A stretch of DNA of 42,872 nucleotides from Lachnospiraceae bacterium UBA3273 (GCA_002362385.1 DEUB01000047.1:1-42872), one strand, 5' to 3'; positions 7,261 through 15,870 are shown, counted from the stretch's first letter. Notes: generated from the sequence alone by a model not told the origin. Program-made: numbers and translations.

Positions 7261-8463
7261 TTACCGTGAAAACAGCACATCAATCATCTCATGCCCTTTT
7301 GCAACGTAATTACCGCTCTCTTTAGCTTCCGCTTCATTGTAATCCCATGTATGGTGCTCTTCCTTTGTGGAATCATACAAAAGATACGGAACCGCATCCG
7401 CCGTATGGGTCCTGACCCTGATAGGGGTGGGGTGGTCAGGCAGGATCAGCATTCTGAAATCTTCGCCCTTCTCCTTTAATTCCTTTACAAGGGGAGCAAT
7501 GATAAACCTATCAATATTTTCAATGGCCTTTACTTTTCTTTCCACGCTTCCCTGATGTCCCATCTCGTCGGGAGCTTCCACATGGATATAGGCAAAATCA
7601 AAACCGTCTTCTGTCAGCGCCTTAACCGCCGCATCTTTTTTACCCGTATAATTGGTATTCAGTCCGCCGTTAGCTCCTTCTACCTTTGCAACTGCCATAT
7701 TGGAACCTACCGCAATGCCCTTTAACAGATCCACGGCTGAAATCATAATGCCCTTCTTGCCGGTCTTTTCCTTAAAATCAGAAACCTTCGGCTTGGTTCC
7801 CGCACCCCAGAACCAGCAGCAGTTAGCGGGATTTAAGCCTTTTTTCTTTCTCTCTATATTGATGGGATGGTCTTTTAAAATCTCGTAGCTCTTTTGCATC
7901 ATGGTCCGAAATACCGGATCCTTTGGAAGATTCGGCCCGATCTTCTGTTCTAACACATCATGGGGCTGCACCAGCTCCACTACTTCTCCCTTATCCCAAA
8001 TTAAACAGTGGCGGTAGCTTGTGCCCACGTAGAACTTAAACTCCTCATTTTCCAGTTCTTTCTTCACTTCGTTTAATAAGACTGCGCAGTCCTCCGTGCC
8101 GATTTCGCCGGAACTGTGGTCAATAATGGTCTTTTCCTCAAAAGGCACGTCATCATCGGAAATGGTAACGATATTGCAGCGAAGGGCAACATCCGTATCC
8201 TTCATGGGAACGCCGATACTAAGGGCTTCCAACGGAGAACGCCCGGAATAATATATCTTAGGGTCATATCCCAGCACAGAGAGGTTCGCCGTATCCGAAC
8301 CCGGTTTCATACCGTCGGGAATCGTATGGACCAGACCGATCTCTCCCTTTTTGCTCAATTCATCCATAGCGGGAGTTTTGGCATAGGCAAGGGGCGTTTT
8401 CCCTCCCAGGCTTTCAATGGGTTCATCCGCCATGCCGTCTCCTAAAACAATTATATATTTCAT
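7261..8463 (-). CDS. ApgM-like phosphoglycerate mutase family protein, possible homoserine kinase
   Basis: A 400-aa member of the alkaline phosphatase-like, archaeal-type cofactor-independent phosphoglycerate mutase family. Signatures: IIVLGDGMAD at 4-13, the nucleophile serine Ser56 in PGSDTANLSVLGYDP, HVEAPDEMGHQGSVERK, and the metal-binding LPDHPTPIRVRTHTADAVP. It starts 2 bases after the hom stop and is followed by lysC. ApgM homologs next to hom have been proposed to supply homoserine kinase activity where thrB is missing, and no ThrB-type gene is in this operon. I therefore consider homoserine phosphorylation more likely than glycolytic mutase activity; the family alone does not decide it. 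Confidence 0.85.
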   Translation of the reverse strand: MKYIIVLGDGMADEPIESLGGKTPLAYAKTPAMDELSKKGEIGLVHTIPDGMKPGSDTANLSVLGYDPKIYYSGRSPLEALSIGVPMKDTDVALRCNIVTISDDDVPFEEKTIIDHSSGEIGTEDCAVLLNEVKKELENEEFKFYVGTSYRHCLIWDKGEVVELVQPHDVLEQKIGPNLPKDPVFRTMMQKSYEILKDHPINIERKKKGLNPANCCWFWGAGTKPKVSDFKEKTGKKGIMISAVDLLKGIAVGSNMAVAKVEGANGGLNTNYTGKKDAAVKALTEDGFDFAYIHVEAPDEMGHQGSVERKVKAIENIDRFIIAPLVKELKEKGEDFRMLILPDHPTPIRVRTHTADAVPYLLYDSTKEEHHTWDYNEAEAKESGNYVAKGHEMIDVLFSR

Positions 8464-8465
8464 TT

Positions 8466-9668
8466 TCAGCCCTCCATACGAATCATACTGATCACATCAA
8501 GGGACGCAGCTTTTTCTTTGTAGACTTTTTCAGACATGACCGGCGTTACAAATGCAGCTTCTCCATCCTTAACGGATTCCAACATTTTTACCTCTCCGAA
8601 TGTCTGCTGGATCTTCGCCTCATCCGCCTTCGGCACACGTACAAAGAATTTCCACTCAGCCAGGGCTGCATCAGCCAGGGCCAGCTTTTCAGGCGCCCAG
8701 TTGCTGGAAAGATGAATGCCTTTGTGCAGAACGCATTCCAAAACGTCCGAAACAACCGCGCTGGCTGTGGGAAGCTTTCCTGCTCCTGCTCCATAGTACA
8801 TTGTATCGCCTAAAGTATTTCCTGTTACCAAAATTGCATTCATAACATCATCCACATTATAGAGGGGATTTTCCCTGGTAAGGACAAAGGGCGCGACCAT
8901 GGCAAAATATTCCCCGTCCACTTCCCTGCTCATGCCTAAAAGCTTAATGGTAGCTTTTAACTGCTTCATATAAGCAAAATCTTCCATTGCGATCTTGGTA
9001 ATGCCCTCTGTATAAACGTCTTTATAATAAACAGTTTTTCCGAATCCCAAAGAAGAAAGAATGGCAATTTTACGGCAGGCGTCGTGTCCTTCCACATCCG
9101 CTTCCGGATTAGCCTCTGCATATCCCAATGCCTGGGCGTCCTTTAATACGGAATCAAAGTCCGCCCCTTCCTGCTCCATTCTGGTCAGGATATAATTGGT
9201 GGTCCCGTTTAAAATACCTTTTATGGCAACGATCTTTTCAGGAGAAAGAGAGGTGCGCAAGGGCCTGATGATGGGAATACCGCCGCCGCAGCTGGCTTCA
9301 AAAAGATAATTACATTTATTAGCCTTTGCTAACTCAATGAGCTCCGTACCGTATTCCGCCACTAAAGCCTTATTGGAAGTGCAGACGCTTTTCCCCTTGG
9401 ATAAAGCCGCTTTTGTAAAAGCATACGCCGCTCCGGTTCCGCCCATTGCTTCACAGACAATTTCCACTTCCGGATCGTTCATGATCACATCCACGTCATG
9501 GACAACCAGATTTTCATAAGGGTCCCCGGGGAAATCCCTTAAATCCAGAATATATTTCACTTCTACAGGACACCCAACCCTTTTGGCAATAAGCTCCTGG
9601 TTGGTATTGATCACTTCTACAATTCCGCTTCCTACTGTTCCGTATCCTAAAACTGCTACCTTTGCCAT
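8466..9668 (-). CDS. hom: Homoserine dehydrogenase
   Basis: A 400-aa enzyme reducing L-aspartate 4-semialdehyde to L-homoserine with NAD(P)H. The Rossmann motif GYGTVGSG lies at 8-15, SNKALVAEYG includes Lys100, the substrate region GILNGTTNY is at 151-159, and EGHDACRKIAIL carries the conserved Asp196 and Lys200. The last ~65 residues (KFFVRVPKADEAK... to VISMIRMEG) look like a shortened ACT-type regulatory domain. It lies 5 bases after the ACT-regulator stop and 2 bases before the ApgM-like gene, so it is tightly coupled to both. Confidence 0.95.
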   Translation of the reverse strand: MAKVAVLGYGTVGSGIVEVINTNQELIAKRVGCPVEVKYILDLRDFPGDPYENLVVHDVDVIMNDPEVEIVCEAMGGTGAAYAFTKAALSKGKSVCTSNKALVAEYGTELIELAKANKCNYLFEASCGGGIPIIRPLRTSLSPEKIVAIKGILNGTTNYILTRMEQEGADFDSVLKDAQALGYAEANPEADVEGHDACRKIAILSSLGFGKTVYYKDVYTEGITKIAMEDFAYMKQLKATIKLLGMSREVDGEYFAMVAPFVLTRENPLYNVDDVMNAILVTGNTLGDTMYYGAGAGKLPTASAVVSDVLECVLHKGIHLSSNWAPEKLALADAALAEWKFFVRVPKADEAKIQQTFGEVKMLESVKDGEAAFVTPVMSEKVYKEKAASLDVISMIRMEG

Positions 9669-9673
9669 GTCTT

Positions 9674-10117
9674 TTACTCCTTAGCTATAATTTTTACATA
9701 ATGTACACCCTTTTGTGCCTCCATCCGCTCTATCATTCCCGAAAGGTCACATTCACTGGAAAGAATCTGGATGCTGATGGAAAGGGACGCAACCCCGTTA
9801 ATGGGAATACTCTGATGGATCGTTAAAATATTGGCGCCATATTCCGCCACAATTTTTAACAGATCCGAAAGCAGCCCCGGCTCGTCATCCATCTGGAAGG
9901 TCAGGGTAATGGTTGTCCCTTCCGCATTGTCATGGAATGGAAAAATATCATCCTTATATTTATAGAAGGAACTGCGGCTGATGCCCACCCGCTCCGTCGC
10001 CTCCTGTACTGAGGATGCTCTTTCTGATTCTATAATGCGCTTTGCCTCGGCTACCTTTAAAAGCACCTCCGGCAGAGCCTTTTGCTTTACCACAAAATAT
10101 TTGGGTGTTTCTGTCAT
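9674..10117 (-). CDS. ACT domain protein of the UPF0735/PheB type
   Basis: A 147-aa protein with an N-terminal helix-turn-helix-like part (EATERVGISRSSFYKYKDDIFP) and a C-terminal ACT domain (TITLTFQMDDEPGLLSDLLKIVAEYGANILTIHQSIP). Proteins of this family accompany hom or phe genes and are thought to sense an amino acid. The ATG at 10117 is chosen because GAGGAG lies 6 bases upstream; an in-frame TTG at 10135 is rejected. It is first in the hom-apgM-lysC operon and probably monitors an end product such as threonine; ligand and mechanism are inferred. Confidence 0.85.
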   Translation of the reverse strand: MTETPKYFVVKQKALPEVLLKVAEAKRIIESERASSVQEATERVGISRSSFYKYKDDIFPFHDNAEGTTITLTFQMDDEPGLLSDLLKIVAEYGANILTIHQSIPINGVASLSISIQILSSECDLSGMIERMEAQKGVHYVKIIAKE

Positions 10118-10180
10118 GAAAAACTCCTCTTTCAAACATCCTGTATCTTTATTGGAATCTTAGGGTTTATGTTTTTCTGA

Positions 10181-10237
10181 GGCGGACAATTGTTTGCCGC
10201 CGAGGGATATTCTAGCATAATAGACAAAATGTGGCAA
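10181..10237 (-). promoter_or_regulatory. Promoter and start-site hairpin of the threonine-branch operon
   Basis: On the minus strand TTGCCA (10232-10237) and TAGAAT (10209-10214) are spaced 17 bases apart. The start would be near 10202, directly at an inverted repeat GGCGG/CCGCC (10181-10201) with CAATTG in its loop. The repeat could be an operator or a 5' stabilising hairpin. Confidence 0.55.
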
Positions 10238-10294
10238 GGGGTTTTGTGGATTTTTTTGCTACTGAAAATGGGGGTAATCACGGAAAGATATTTC

Positions 10295-10323
10295 TTGCAG
10301 GCGGCAGGCCGATATTTTATAAT
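10295..10323 (+). promoter_or_regulatory. Promoter of the CPBP protease gene
   Basis: TTGCAG (10295-10300) and TATAAT (10318-10323) are separated by 17 bases, giving a short leader of about 30 bases to the start at 10361. Confidence 0.6.
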
Positions 10324-10360
10324 GAAATGAACCGTCCGGGATTTAATGGAGGATCTTCAG

Positions 10361-11083
10361 ATGAACAAGATAGATACTAAAGGACTTATACTAAGAATTT
10401 TTATACCCACGTTCGTTTTGAGTTTGAGTTATTTGTTATTGGGAAATTTTTGCAATATACCGCATATACTACTATTTTGTATTTTGGGAACGGTTACATT
10501 GCTGCCAATAGAGTTAGGCATGATCTTATCTGCAAGCAAAAAGGAATACGGCGCGTATTCACTTAAAAGTGCATTTGCCGGGCAGGAAAAACTGCCGCTA
10601 TGGAAAATTCTGATCCTTGCATTTGTATTATTTGGAGTGGCGGGATTGCTCTCAGCATTTGTTGCGCCTATAGAAAACCATATCTTTGCTGAAACGAGAA
10701 CTGCTTTACTTAATAATTTACCGACAGGTTTTGATTGGGCAAATTATGAATATGTGAAATCCTTTTCAAAACCGATACTGATTTTTACCTGTACATATTA
10801 TGGTATTTTCAATGTTTTAATTGCCCCCATAACAGAAGAATTGTTTTTCAGAGGATATTTAACTTCACACTATAAAAAGCAAGGTTCATTTCTCCCAATA
10901 TTTATAACTGTCTTATTTTCGCTTTATCACTTCTGGTTACCTTTTAATAATGTATTTCGTATATTAGCGTTTGGACCAGCGGCATATGCGGCATATAAGA
11001 AAAAGAATCTGTATATAAGTATATGGTTTCATTGCTTATGCAACCTATTCTCGGTAGTCAGTTTTGCAGCAGCGATATTGTAA
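10361..11083 (+). CDS. CPBP family intramembrane metalloprotease
   Basis: A 240-aa polytopic membrane protein with about six or seven hydrophobic segments. The CPBP (CaaX protease and bacteriocin-processing, 'Abi') motifs are present: EE at 159-160 with Arg164 in ITEELFFRGYL, His190 in FSLYHFW, and His224 in WFHCLCN. These residues form the glutamate/histidine active site in the membrane. Bacterial members process or confer immunity to peptides, or act in other membrane proteolysis; no bacteriocin gene is visible here. The ATG at 10361 follows GGAGG by 8 bases. It is transcribed divergently from the threonine-branch operon. Confidence 0.85.
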   Translation: MNKIDTKGLILRIFIPTFVLSLSYLLLGNFCNIPHILLFCILGTVTLLPIELGMILSASKKEYGAYSLKSAFAGQEKLPLWKILILAFVLFGVAGLLSAFVAPIENHIFAETRTALLNNLPTGFDWANYEYVKSFSKPILIFTCTYYGIFNVLIAPITEELFFRGYLTSHYKKQGSFLPIFITVLFSLYHFWLPFNNVFRILAFGPAAYAAYKKKNLYISIWFHCLCNLFSVVSFAAAIL

Positions 11084-11173
11084 TCAATTCCTGTTTACAG
11101 AGTCGTTAAACGAATGCTGATTTAGATTTCATACATAAAATAGAACCTGTCAAAATATCAAGGGAGGAGCGTT

Positions 11174-11641
11174 ATGTTCCATAAACAAAAGGAAACGATC
11201 TTAGCGTTGCTGAAATCTGATCAAATGAATAGGAACTATCAAAACAGCTACCGGTTCTCATATAATGACTTCCTGGATCCTGCAGATAACTTCACAGCTT
11301 TTGCATGCGAAAATCTTGACGGAAAACAGGAGCATATTTCTTTAATTGAAAACCTGCTTCATGCAGATGAAAGTGCAAAGATTTTTGTGGAAGTTTATGG
11401 ATATGAGGAAATTAATAACGAACAATTTATTTATTCTGATACTTTGATCATTTACAGCAAATTATCACTTACCAAGATCAAACAGATCTTTCATGAACCG
11501 AAAGATATATTTCCAAGCGATATAGGGGAAATGACTGATTTTTCACAGCCGGCTTTTCTTATTAATCATGACGGCAGTTTAGTTCCAGTTGCAGAAAATT
11601 CCCGTGAAGGTTATTTTGTTTATTATTGCTGGTGGGATTAA
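11174..11641 (+). CDS. Unknown 155-aa cytosolic protein
   Basis: Not recognised. A strong GGGAGGAG site precedes the ATG. The protein has no membrane segment; it is rich in aromatic residues and ends in GYFVYYCWWD. The central part (AKIFVEVYGYEEINNEQFIYSDTLIIYS) looks like an alternating beta sheet, and PAFLINHDGSLVPVAE near the end resembles a beta hairpin. The build reminds me of small SMI1/KNR4- or immunity-type cytosolic proteins, but I cannot place it. It follows the CPBP gene by 90 bases on the same strand. Confidence 0.6.
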   Translation: MFHKQKETILALLKSDQMNRNYQNSYRFSYNDFLDPADNFTAFACENLDGKQEHISLIENLLHADESAKIFVEVYGYEEINNEQFIYSDTLIIYSKLSLTKIKQIFHEPKDIFPSDIGEMTDFSQPAFLINHDGSLVPVAENSREGYFVYYCWWD

Positions 11642-11666
11642 GCTTCTTTTGTCTAATTTTCCCCTA

Positions 11667-11885
11667 TCACTCCATAAACTGTTTGTTTTTCTTATAATAA
11701 TCTAATACAATTGCACTTTTAATATCATCCATAGTTGTTTCCACTATTTCTTCATTATCAATAACAGCTGCATGACTCGGATGATTTAGGTCTAAAATTC
11801 TCACTTTACTATCATCCTTCGTAAATGCGTATCCGTTTATGATCATATCAGCTTTATCAGCAATTTCTCTTAAATTAATTTTCAT
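11667..11885 (-). CDS. Unknown 72-aa protein
   Basis: A small protein with an N-terminal helix (INLREIADKADMIINGYAF) and a beta-rich middle (DDSKVRILDLNHPSHAAVID) followed by a helical end (TMDDIKSAIVLDYYKKNKQFME). I recognise no function. The ATG at 11885 is preferred over one at 11894 because AAAGGGAA lies almost directly on the latter. It is convergent with the preceding unknown gene, with stops 25 bases apart, and no other gene shares its direction closely. The reading frame is clean and well spaced, so it is probably real. Confidence 0.55.
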   Translation of the reverse strand: MKINLREIADKADMIINGYAFTKDDSKVRILDLNHPSHAAVIDNEEIVETTMDDIKSAIVLDYYKKNKQFME

Positions 11886-12000
11886 AAACTGCATTTCCCT
11901 TTCGTTTCAAAATCGATATTATTTTATCATAAAACAGTTTTTATGGCAATTTGTTTTTAATATTATTATTTTTATTCCTAAAAAACATACATCCCCAAAT

Positions 12001-12037
12001 GCATAAAAGCCGCATTGCTTTCCACACAATACGGCTT
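12001..12037 (-). terminator. Intrinsic terminator of the DUF4143 ATPase gene
   Basis: In minus-strand RNA an 11-bp stem (12027-12037 with 12007-12017, one G-U) is followed by a short U-run. It lies 21 bases after the ATPase stop codon. Confidence 0.6.
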
Positions 12038-12058
12038 CCTCCATCTCATTATCCTATT

Positions 12059-13279
12059 TCATTTTTCCTTCAGCCAGTCCAATACGTTAACAACCTTGAT
12101 ACCTTCATAATTTCCACCGGTAAACTTATCTAAAGTCAGCACCATTTTTTCATAATTGTCCTTAATGGAACGAAGCGGCTTCATTTCTCTTTCAAAGGTC
12201 TCTTCTGCAGTCATATCGGCTGTTACCTGAAAATAAGTAAATATTCCCTGCTTTTGGGCTACAAAATCAATCTCTGCATCCTGACATTTTCCAATCGTTA
12301 CCTTATATCCCCGCCTGAGCAGTTCAAAAAACACAACATTTTCAACGGAATATCCCAGGTCATAACTTCTTCTGGGCAGGATGTGATTGCGGATTCCAAG
12401 ATCAACCATGTAATATTTTCTATTTGTTGCCAATAACTGCTTTCCTATAATATCAAATCGCTCCACCGGATAAAATACAAAGGAATCTGTTAAAGCTTCC
12501 ACATAATCATTTACGGTATTGGGCGATATCTTTCTCCCGCCGGATACAAGGTAATTGGTAATTCCTCTTACGGATACAGGACTGCCTATTACACTGGCAA
12601 GATACTTTGCAATGGTTTTCAACAATGTAATATCGTTTATCTTCCGCTTTTCCGGATTTCCTTCCTGCCTTTTCTGGCGTTCTTCAATATCCCTGACAAT
12701 CACGGTATTATATATACCTTCTAAATAATCGTCAATCTTATTATCTGCCTTTTCCATTGTGGCAACAAATGGTAACCCGCCGTACTTGATATAGTCTGCA
12801 AAAGCACTTTCACATTCCTCATGACTCGATTTCAGATATTCCCGGAAAGACAAAGGAAGCATGGAGACTTCAACATACCTGCCGGTAAGAAGCGTTGCAA
12901 GGCCGCCTGAAAGCATATAAGCATTTGAGCCTGTGATATAAATATCTGTATTTGGCTTTACATACAAACTGTCAACTGCCTTCTCAAAGTCCGGTACTTT
13001 TTGTATCTCATCAAGAAAGATATAAGTCATTTTATCCGGCAATAATTTTTCTTTAATATATGCGTACAATTTTCTATAATCGCATAATTCCACATATTCC
13101 AGTTCTTCAAAATTGACAGCAACAATTTGGTTATTCTTTACGCCCATTTTCCTTAAACGCTCTTGATACTGCAAAAGCAATGTGGACTTACCGCAACGGC
13201 GTATACCTGTAACAACTTTAATTACCTGTTCATCTTTCCACTGGATTAACCTATTCAGATATTCTTTTCTTTGTATCAA
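12059..13279 (-). CDS. AAA+ ATPase with C-terminal DUF4143 domain
   Basis: A 406-aa protein of the widespread 'ATP-binding protein' family. Walker A is GIRRCGKSTLLLQY near residue 29; Walker B is YIFLDEIQKVPDFEKA; a sensor-like ITGSNAYMLSGGLATLLTGRY follows. The C-terminal half is DUF4143, ending with DAEIDFVAQKQGIFTYFQVT, which resembles a PD-(D/E)xK nuclease-like core. Cellular function is unknown; such genes are common in gut anaerobes and are often horizontally exchanged. The TTG at 13279 is chosen since GGGAGG lies 8 bases upstream. Its control region holds four 14-bp repeats with a 40-bp period, so it is probably tightly regulated. Confidence 0.82.
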   Translation of the reverse strand: MIQRKEYLNRLIQWKDEQVIKVVTGIRRCGKSTLLLQYQERLRKMGVKNNQIVAVNFEELEYVELCDYRKLYAYIKEKLLPDKMTYIFLDEIQKVPDFEKAVDSLYVKPNTDIYITGSNAYMLSGGLATLLTGRYVEVSMLPLSFREYLKSSHEECESAFADYIKYGGLPFVATMEKADNKIDDYLEGIYNTVIVRDIEERQKRQEGNPEKRKINDITLLKTIAKYLASVIGSPVSVRGITNYLVSGGRKISPNTVNDYVEALTDSFVFYPVERFDIIGKQLLATNRKYYMVDLGIRNHILPRRSYDLGYSVENVVFFELLRRGYKVTIGKCQDAEIDFVAQKQGIFTYFQVTADMTAEETFEREMKPLRSIKDNYEKMVLTLDKFTGGNYEGIKVVNVLDWLKEK

Positions 13280-13303
13280 TAGCAACACCTCCCATTAAGG
13301 GCA

Positions 13304-13436
13304 TTCCCATTTTAACATAAAACATTCTTTTTTTCAATTATTGTTCCCATTTCGGAATAAATCGTTTGTATATCAAATTAGTATTCTAATTTTGGAACGC
13401 TTTAATGCTTTTCTTATTTCCATTCCCATTTCGGAA
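13304..13436. repeat. Four phased 14-bp repeats upstream of the ATPase gene
   Basis: TTCCCATTTCGGAA occurs exactly at 13344-13357 and 13423-13436, with variants TTCTAATTTTGGAA at 13384-13397 and TTCCCATTTTAACA at 13304-13317. Start-to-start distances are 40, 40 and 39 bases. Each full copy is an inverted repeat, TTCC-N6-GGAA. The set lies between the beta-lactamase stop and the ATPase start and overlaps the ATPase promoter, so these are likely operator sites. Confidence 0.8.
13309..13337 (-). promoter_or_regulatory. Promoter of the DUF4143 ATPase gene
   Basis: On the minus strand TTGAAA (13332-13337) and TAAAAT (13309-13314) are spaced exactly 17 bases. The -10 box overlaps the first of four phased repeats (13304-13317). 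Confidence 0.6.
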
Positions 13437-13442
13437 CATTTT

Positions 13443-14501
13443 TCACTTTTCCTCATTCTGTCCCAAAACAATCTCTACCGCTATTTCCCTCGCCTTAGCG
13501 CTGGACACATCTGCTCCATCCGTCTCGCCTAAATACACGCAAAAGTAGATCCTTCCGCCATCGGTATCCGCAAACCCCGTAAACCACGAATCAACCACAA
13601 TACCGTGTGCCTTGCCCATTCCCGTCTTTCCATAGATGGAAACATCTGCTTCATTCTGTTCCGACAGCAGCATGACTTGTTTTAATTGATTCAATGTCTC
13701 ATCCGAATACTCCGTATGATCGCCAAAAATGCGCTCCATAACTTCCGTCTGCTCCTTTGGCGAAATCAGTAAAGAAGATTCGATCCAGAAGCCGGTCAGC
13801 ACCGGATTACTATTATTTGTATTTAAATGTCCCTCCCAGTCAGATATATCGCAATTGCCATATAAAAGCCTGTTTAATTCTTTCTGCATGATTTCCTTCC
13901 CGATCTCATCAATGACCTCACGGAAATACCAGACGCAGGAAGCATGGAATGCATCAAAAAAACCAATGTCCCTGTTCCATTCCTCATTCCAGAATATTTC
14001 GCCGCTCCATGTCCGGACGGAATCATCCGGCTCGATCACTCCCTCTTCCAAAGCGATCAAAGAAGAAATAATCTTAAAGGTGGAACAGGGCGAGCGGCGG
14101 GTAAGGGCTAATTCCTGATTATATATCTGAAAACTGTTTTCTGCCGGGTCATAAATAACGGCGGCGCCGTTTATGCCGTCAAAATAAGCTGACCAGTCTT
14201 CTTCAATCATGACCGGTTCAACAGCTTCTTCCCGTTCATCTATCGTTACCTCTTTTTCCGGTATTTCTCCTGACAACATATCTTTTGCAGGCTTTTCTCC
14301 GGCTGACATTTCTCCGGTCAATGATTCCTCCGACGCCAATTCTTCCGTCGCCGCATCTTCCGTCTGCATATTATCCTCCGCTTCCTGCACCGGCTGCATA
14401 TCGGAAGGGGTATCGCTTTCTTTTGAACAGCCTGCCAAGATCAAAAGTAAAAGCCCAAAAACGCAGCTATAAATTTTATATACCTTATCCGGTTTCCTCA
14501 T
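13443..14501 (-). CDS. Class D (OXA-type) beta-lactamase-like lipoprotein
   Basis: A 352-aa serine beta-lactamase-fold protein. It opens with a lipoprotein signal (LLLLILAGC, lipid-bearing Cys25), then a ~75-residue Glu-rich linker, then the catalytic domain. Class D motifs are all there: Ser140-Thr-Phe-Lys143 (STFK, nucleophile and carboxylatable lysine), SCV at 188-190, YGN at 214-216, the FWIESSLLISP motif, and KTG at 292-294. The ATG at 14501 gives 6 bases to GGAGG; one at 14507 is too close. It should hydrolyse beta-lactams at the outer membrane face, though some relatives are penicillin-binding sensors; no BlaI/BlaR-type regulator adjoins it. Confidence 0.88.
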   Translation of the reverse strand: MRKPDKVYKIYSCVFGLLLLILAGCSKESDTPSDMQPVQEAEDNMQTEDAATEELASEESLTGEMSAGEKPAKDMLSGEIPEKEVTIDEREEAVEPVMIEEDWSAYFDGINGAAVIYDPAENSFQIYNQELALTRRSPCSTFKIISSLIALEEGVIEPDDSVRTWSGEIFWNEEWNRDIGFFDAFHASCVWYFREVIDEIGKEIMQKELNRLLYGNCDISDWEGHLNTNNSNPVLTGFWIESSLLISPKEQTEVMERIFGDHTEYSDETLNQLKQVMLLSEQNEADVSIYGKTGMGKAHGIVVDSWFTGFADTDGGRIYFCVYLGETDGADVSSAKAREIAVEIVLGQNEEK

Positions 14502-14550
14502 TTCCATCCTCCGTCACAAAATTTTCCCTTTTCAAGACATCGCCCCCGTT

Positions 14551-14602
14551 AAATCAAATATCTCCTATAACAAATATATAAGTTATAGGAGGTATTTGAT
14601 TT
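14551..14602. repeat. 21-bp inverted repeat between ROK and beta-lactamase genes
   Basis: The arms 14551-14571 and 14582-14602 are reverse complements with one mismatch around a 10-base AT loop. No U-run follows in minus-strand RNA, so a standard terminator is doubtful although position after the ROK stop fits one. It could be an operator; the arms hold TATAGGAGG-like sequence. Confidence 0.65.
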
Positions 14603-14606
14603 GTCC

Positions 14607-15761
14607 TTAAATAATGTTCTTCGTTACAAATAAATGTTCAATGCTCCTATGGATCGCTCCCAGAACGCATTCCTTATTCCCTAATTCCGAGAGAACGATC
14701 TTTGGCGGAAACGGAATGTGCTTCACAAGCATGGAACGCCACGTTTCCATAAACACGCTCCCGAATGCCGTACCCAGACCGCCAGAAATAATGACTGTTT
14801 CAAGGTCTAAAGCGGCGCATAGGTTGATCAGGGTTATTCCTATATTGATTGATATTTCATCCAGGACCGAGCGGACATATAGATCGTTCGACCGATACTT
14901 TTCCACCAGCAGCTCCACTTCCTTCTGAAAATTGTCATGGGAAATGAATTTTTCAATCTTTTCCTTTGAAATGATACTTTCCAGCACTCCGACCTCTTCG
15001 AAAGAATCCCTGAGCTTCATGGGTTCCGCCACCATATATCCGATCTCTCCCGCCGCATTGTGGCTGCCGGAATATATTTTGCCGTTCAGTACCAGCGCCG
15101 ATCCGACTCCGACTCCATAGTTGATGACGATAAAGTTGTCACATCCCTTTCCCGCCCCTTGGGACAATTCCCCTATGGCGCCCATATTGACGCTGTTTTC
15201 CAGTATTAACTCTGTATCAAATTCCTCTTCAATATAATTTCTGAACTCTTTCAAATTGATATCCGGAAAATACGGAGCCAGTAGGATCGTATCGTCCCTG
15301 ATCACACCCGGCAGTCCGATACCGATACAAAGAATATCCTCTTCCGGCTTTTGGCTCTCTTTTAAAGCCTGTCTTATTACATCCGCTACTATATTATGAA
15401 GTTCATTCCCGTCATCCTTTGGAACGGCAGGAACTTTTACATAGCTCAATACCTTTCCCATCAGATCGGCAGCCATGGCACGTATCCAGAACCTGCCGAT
15501 ATCCACGCCAACCACGACCCCCATCTCTTCATTAAACGACAGAAGCGTAGACTTTCTTCCCAGCGAATTATCGCCCTCGCCGGATTCCCTGACGCGGCCC
15601 TGCTCGATCAATATCTTCACATTGGCCGAAACTGCCGGAAAGCTCATTCCAAGCTCCCTTGCAAGATCGGCCTTCGACATGCTCCCCTTTAAACGAAGAC
15701 AGTTCAAAATCAACATTCTGTTTGCTTCGCCAAGATCTCCGGGCTTGCTCCCTTTTTTCAT
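14607..15761 (-). CDS. ROK family transcriptional repressor (XylR/NagC-like)
   Basis: A 384-aa regulator. Residues about 10-65 form a winged helix-turn-helix (SKADLARELGMSFPAVSANVKILIEQGRV); the rest is a ROK sugar-binding domain (VVGVDIGRFWIRAMAADL, GIGLPGV, NYGVGVGSALVLNGKIYSG). The usual zinc motif CxCGxxGC is missing and GEIGH reads GEIGY, so it is not a sugar kinase and binds ligand without the zinc site. It follows the sugar operon in the same direction and very likely represses it until a sugar or sugar phosphate binds. It has its own promoter at 15825-15853. AGGAGGGG precedes the ATG. Confidence 0.88.
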   Translation of the reverse strand: MKKGSKPGDLGEANRMLILNCLRLKGSMSKADLARELGMSFPAVSANVKILIEQGRVRESGEGDNSLGRKSTLLSFNEEMGVVVGVDIGRFWIRAMAADLMGKVLSYVKVPAVPKDDGNELHNIVADVIRQALKESQKPEEDILCIGIGLPGVIRDDTILLAPYFPDINLKEFRNYIEEEFDTELILENSVNMGAIGELSQGAGKGCDNFIVINYGVGVGSALVLNGKIYSGSHNAAGEIGYMVAEPMKLRDSFEEVGVLESIISKEKIEKFISHDNFQKEVELLVEKYRSNDLYVRSVLDEISINIGITLINLCAALDLETVIISGGLGTAFGSVFMETWRSMLVKHIPFPPKIVLSELGNKECVLGAIHRSIEHLFVTKNII

Positions 15762-15824
15762 CCAATCCCCTCCTGTTAATTCCAGACTGCTCTTTTACAA
15801 CCAAAATCGACATTATAATAGAAA

Positions 15825-15853
15825 ATTATACCACGGTTTTTTATGACTTACAA
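15825..15853 (-). promoter_or_regulatory. Promoter of the ROK regulator gene
   Basis: On the minus strand TTGTAA (15848-15853) and TATAAT (15825-15830) are spaced 17 bases. A second TATAAT just downstream forms an inverted repeat TATAAT-N5-ATTATA across the -10 box, a candidate site for autoregulation. Confidence 0.6.
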
Positions 15854-15870
15854 TGATTCCCAATTTCCCT

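Noticed and set aside
13304..13436. CRISPR-like array
   Set aside because: Repeats are only 14 bp with AT-rich non-unique spacers and overlap a promoter; no cas genes nearby. Operator sites fit better.
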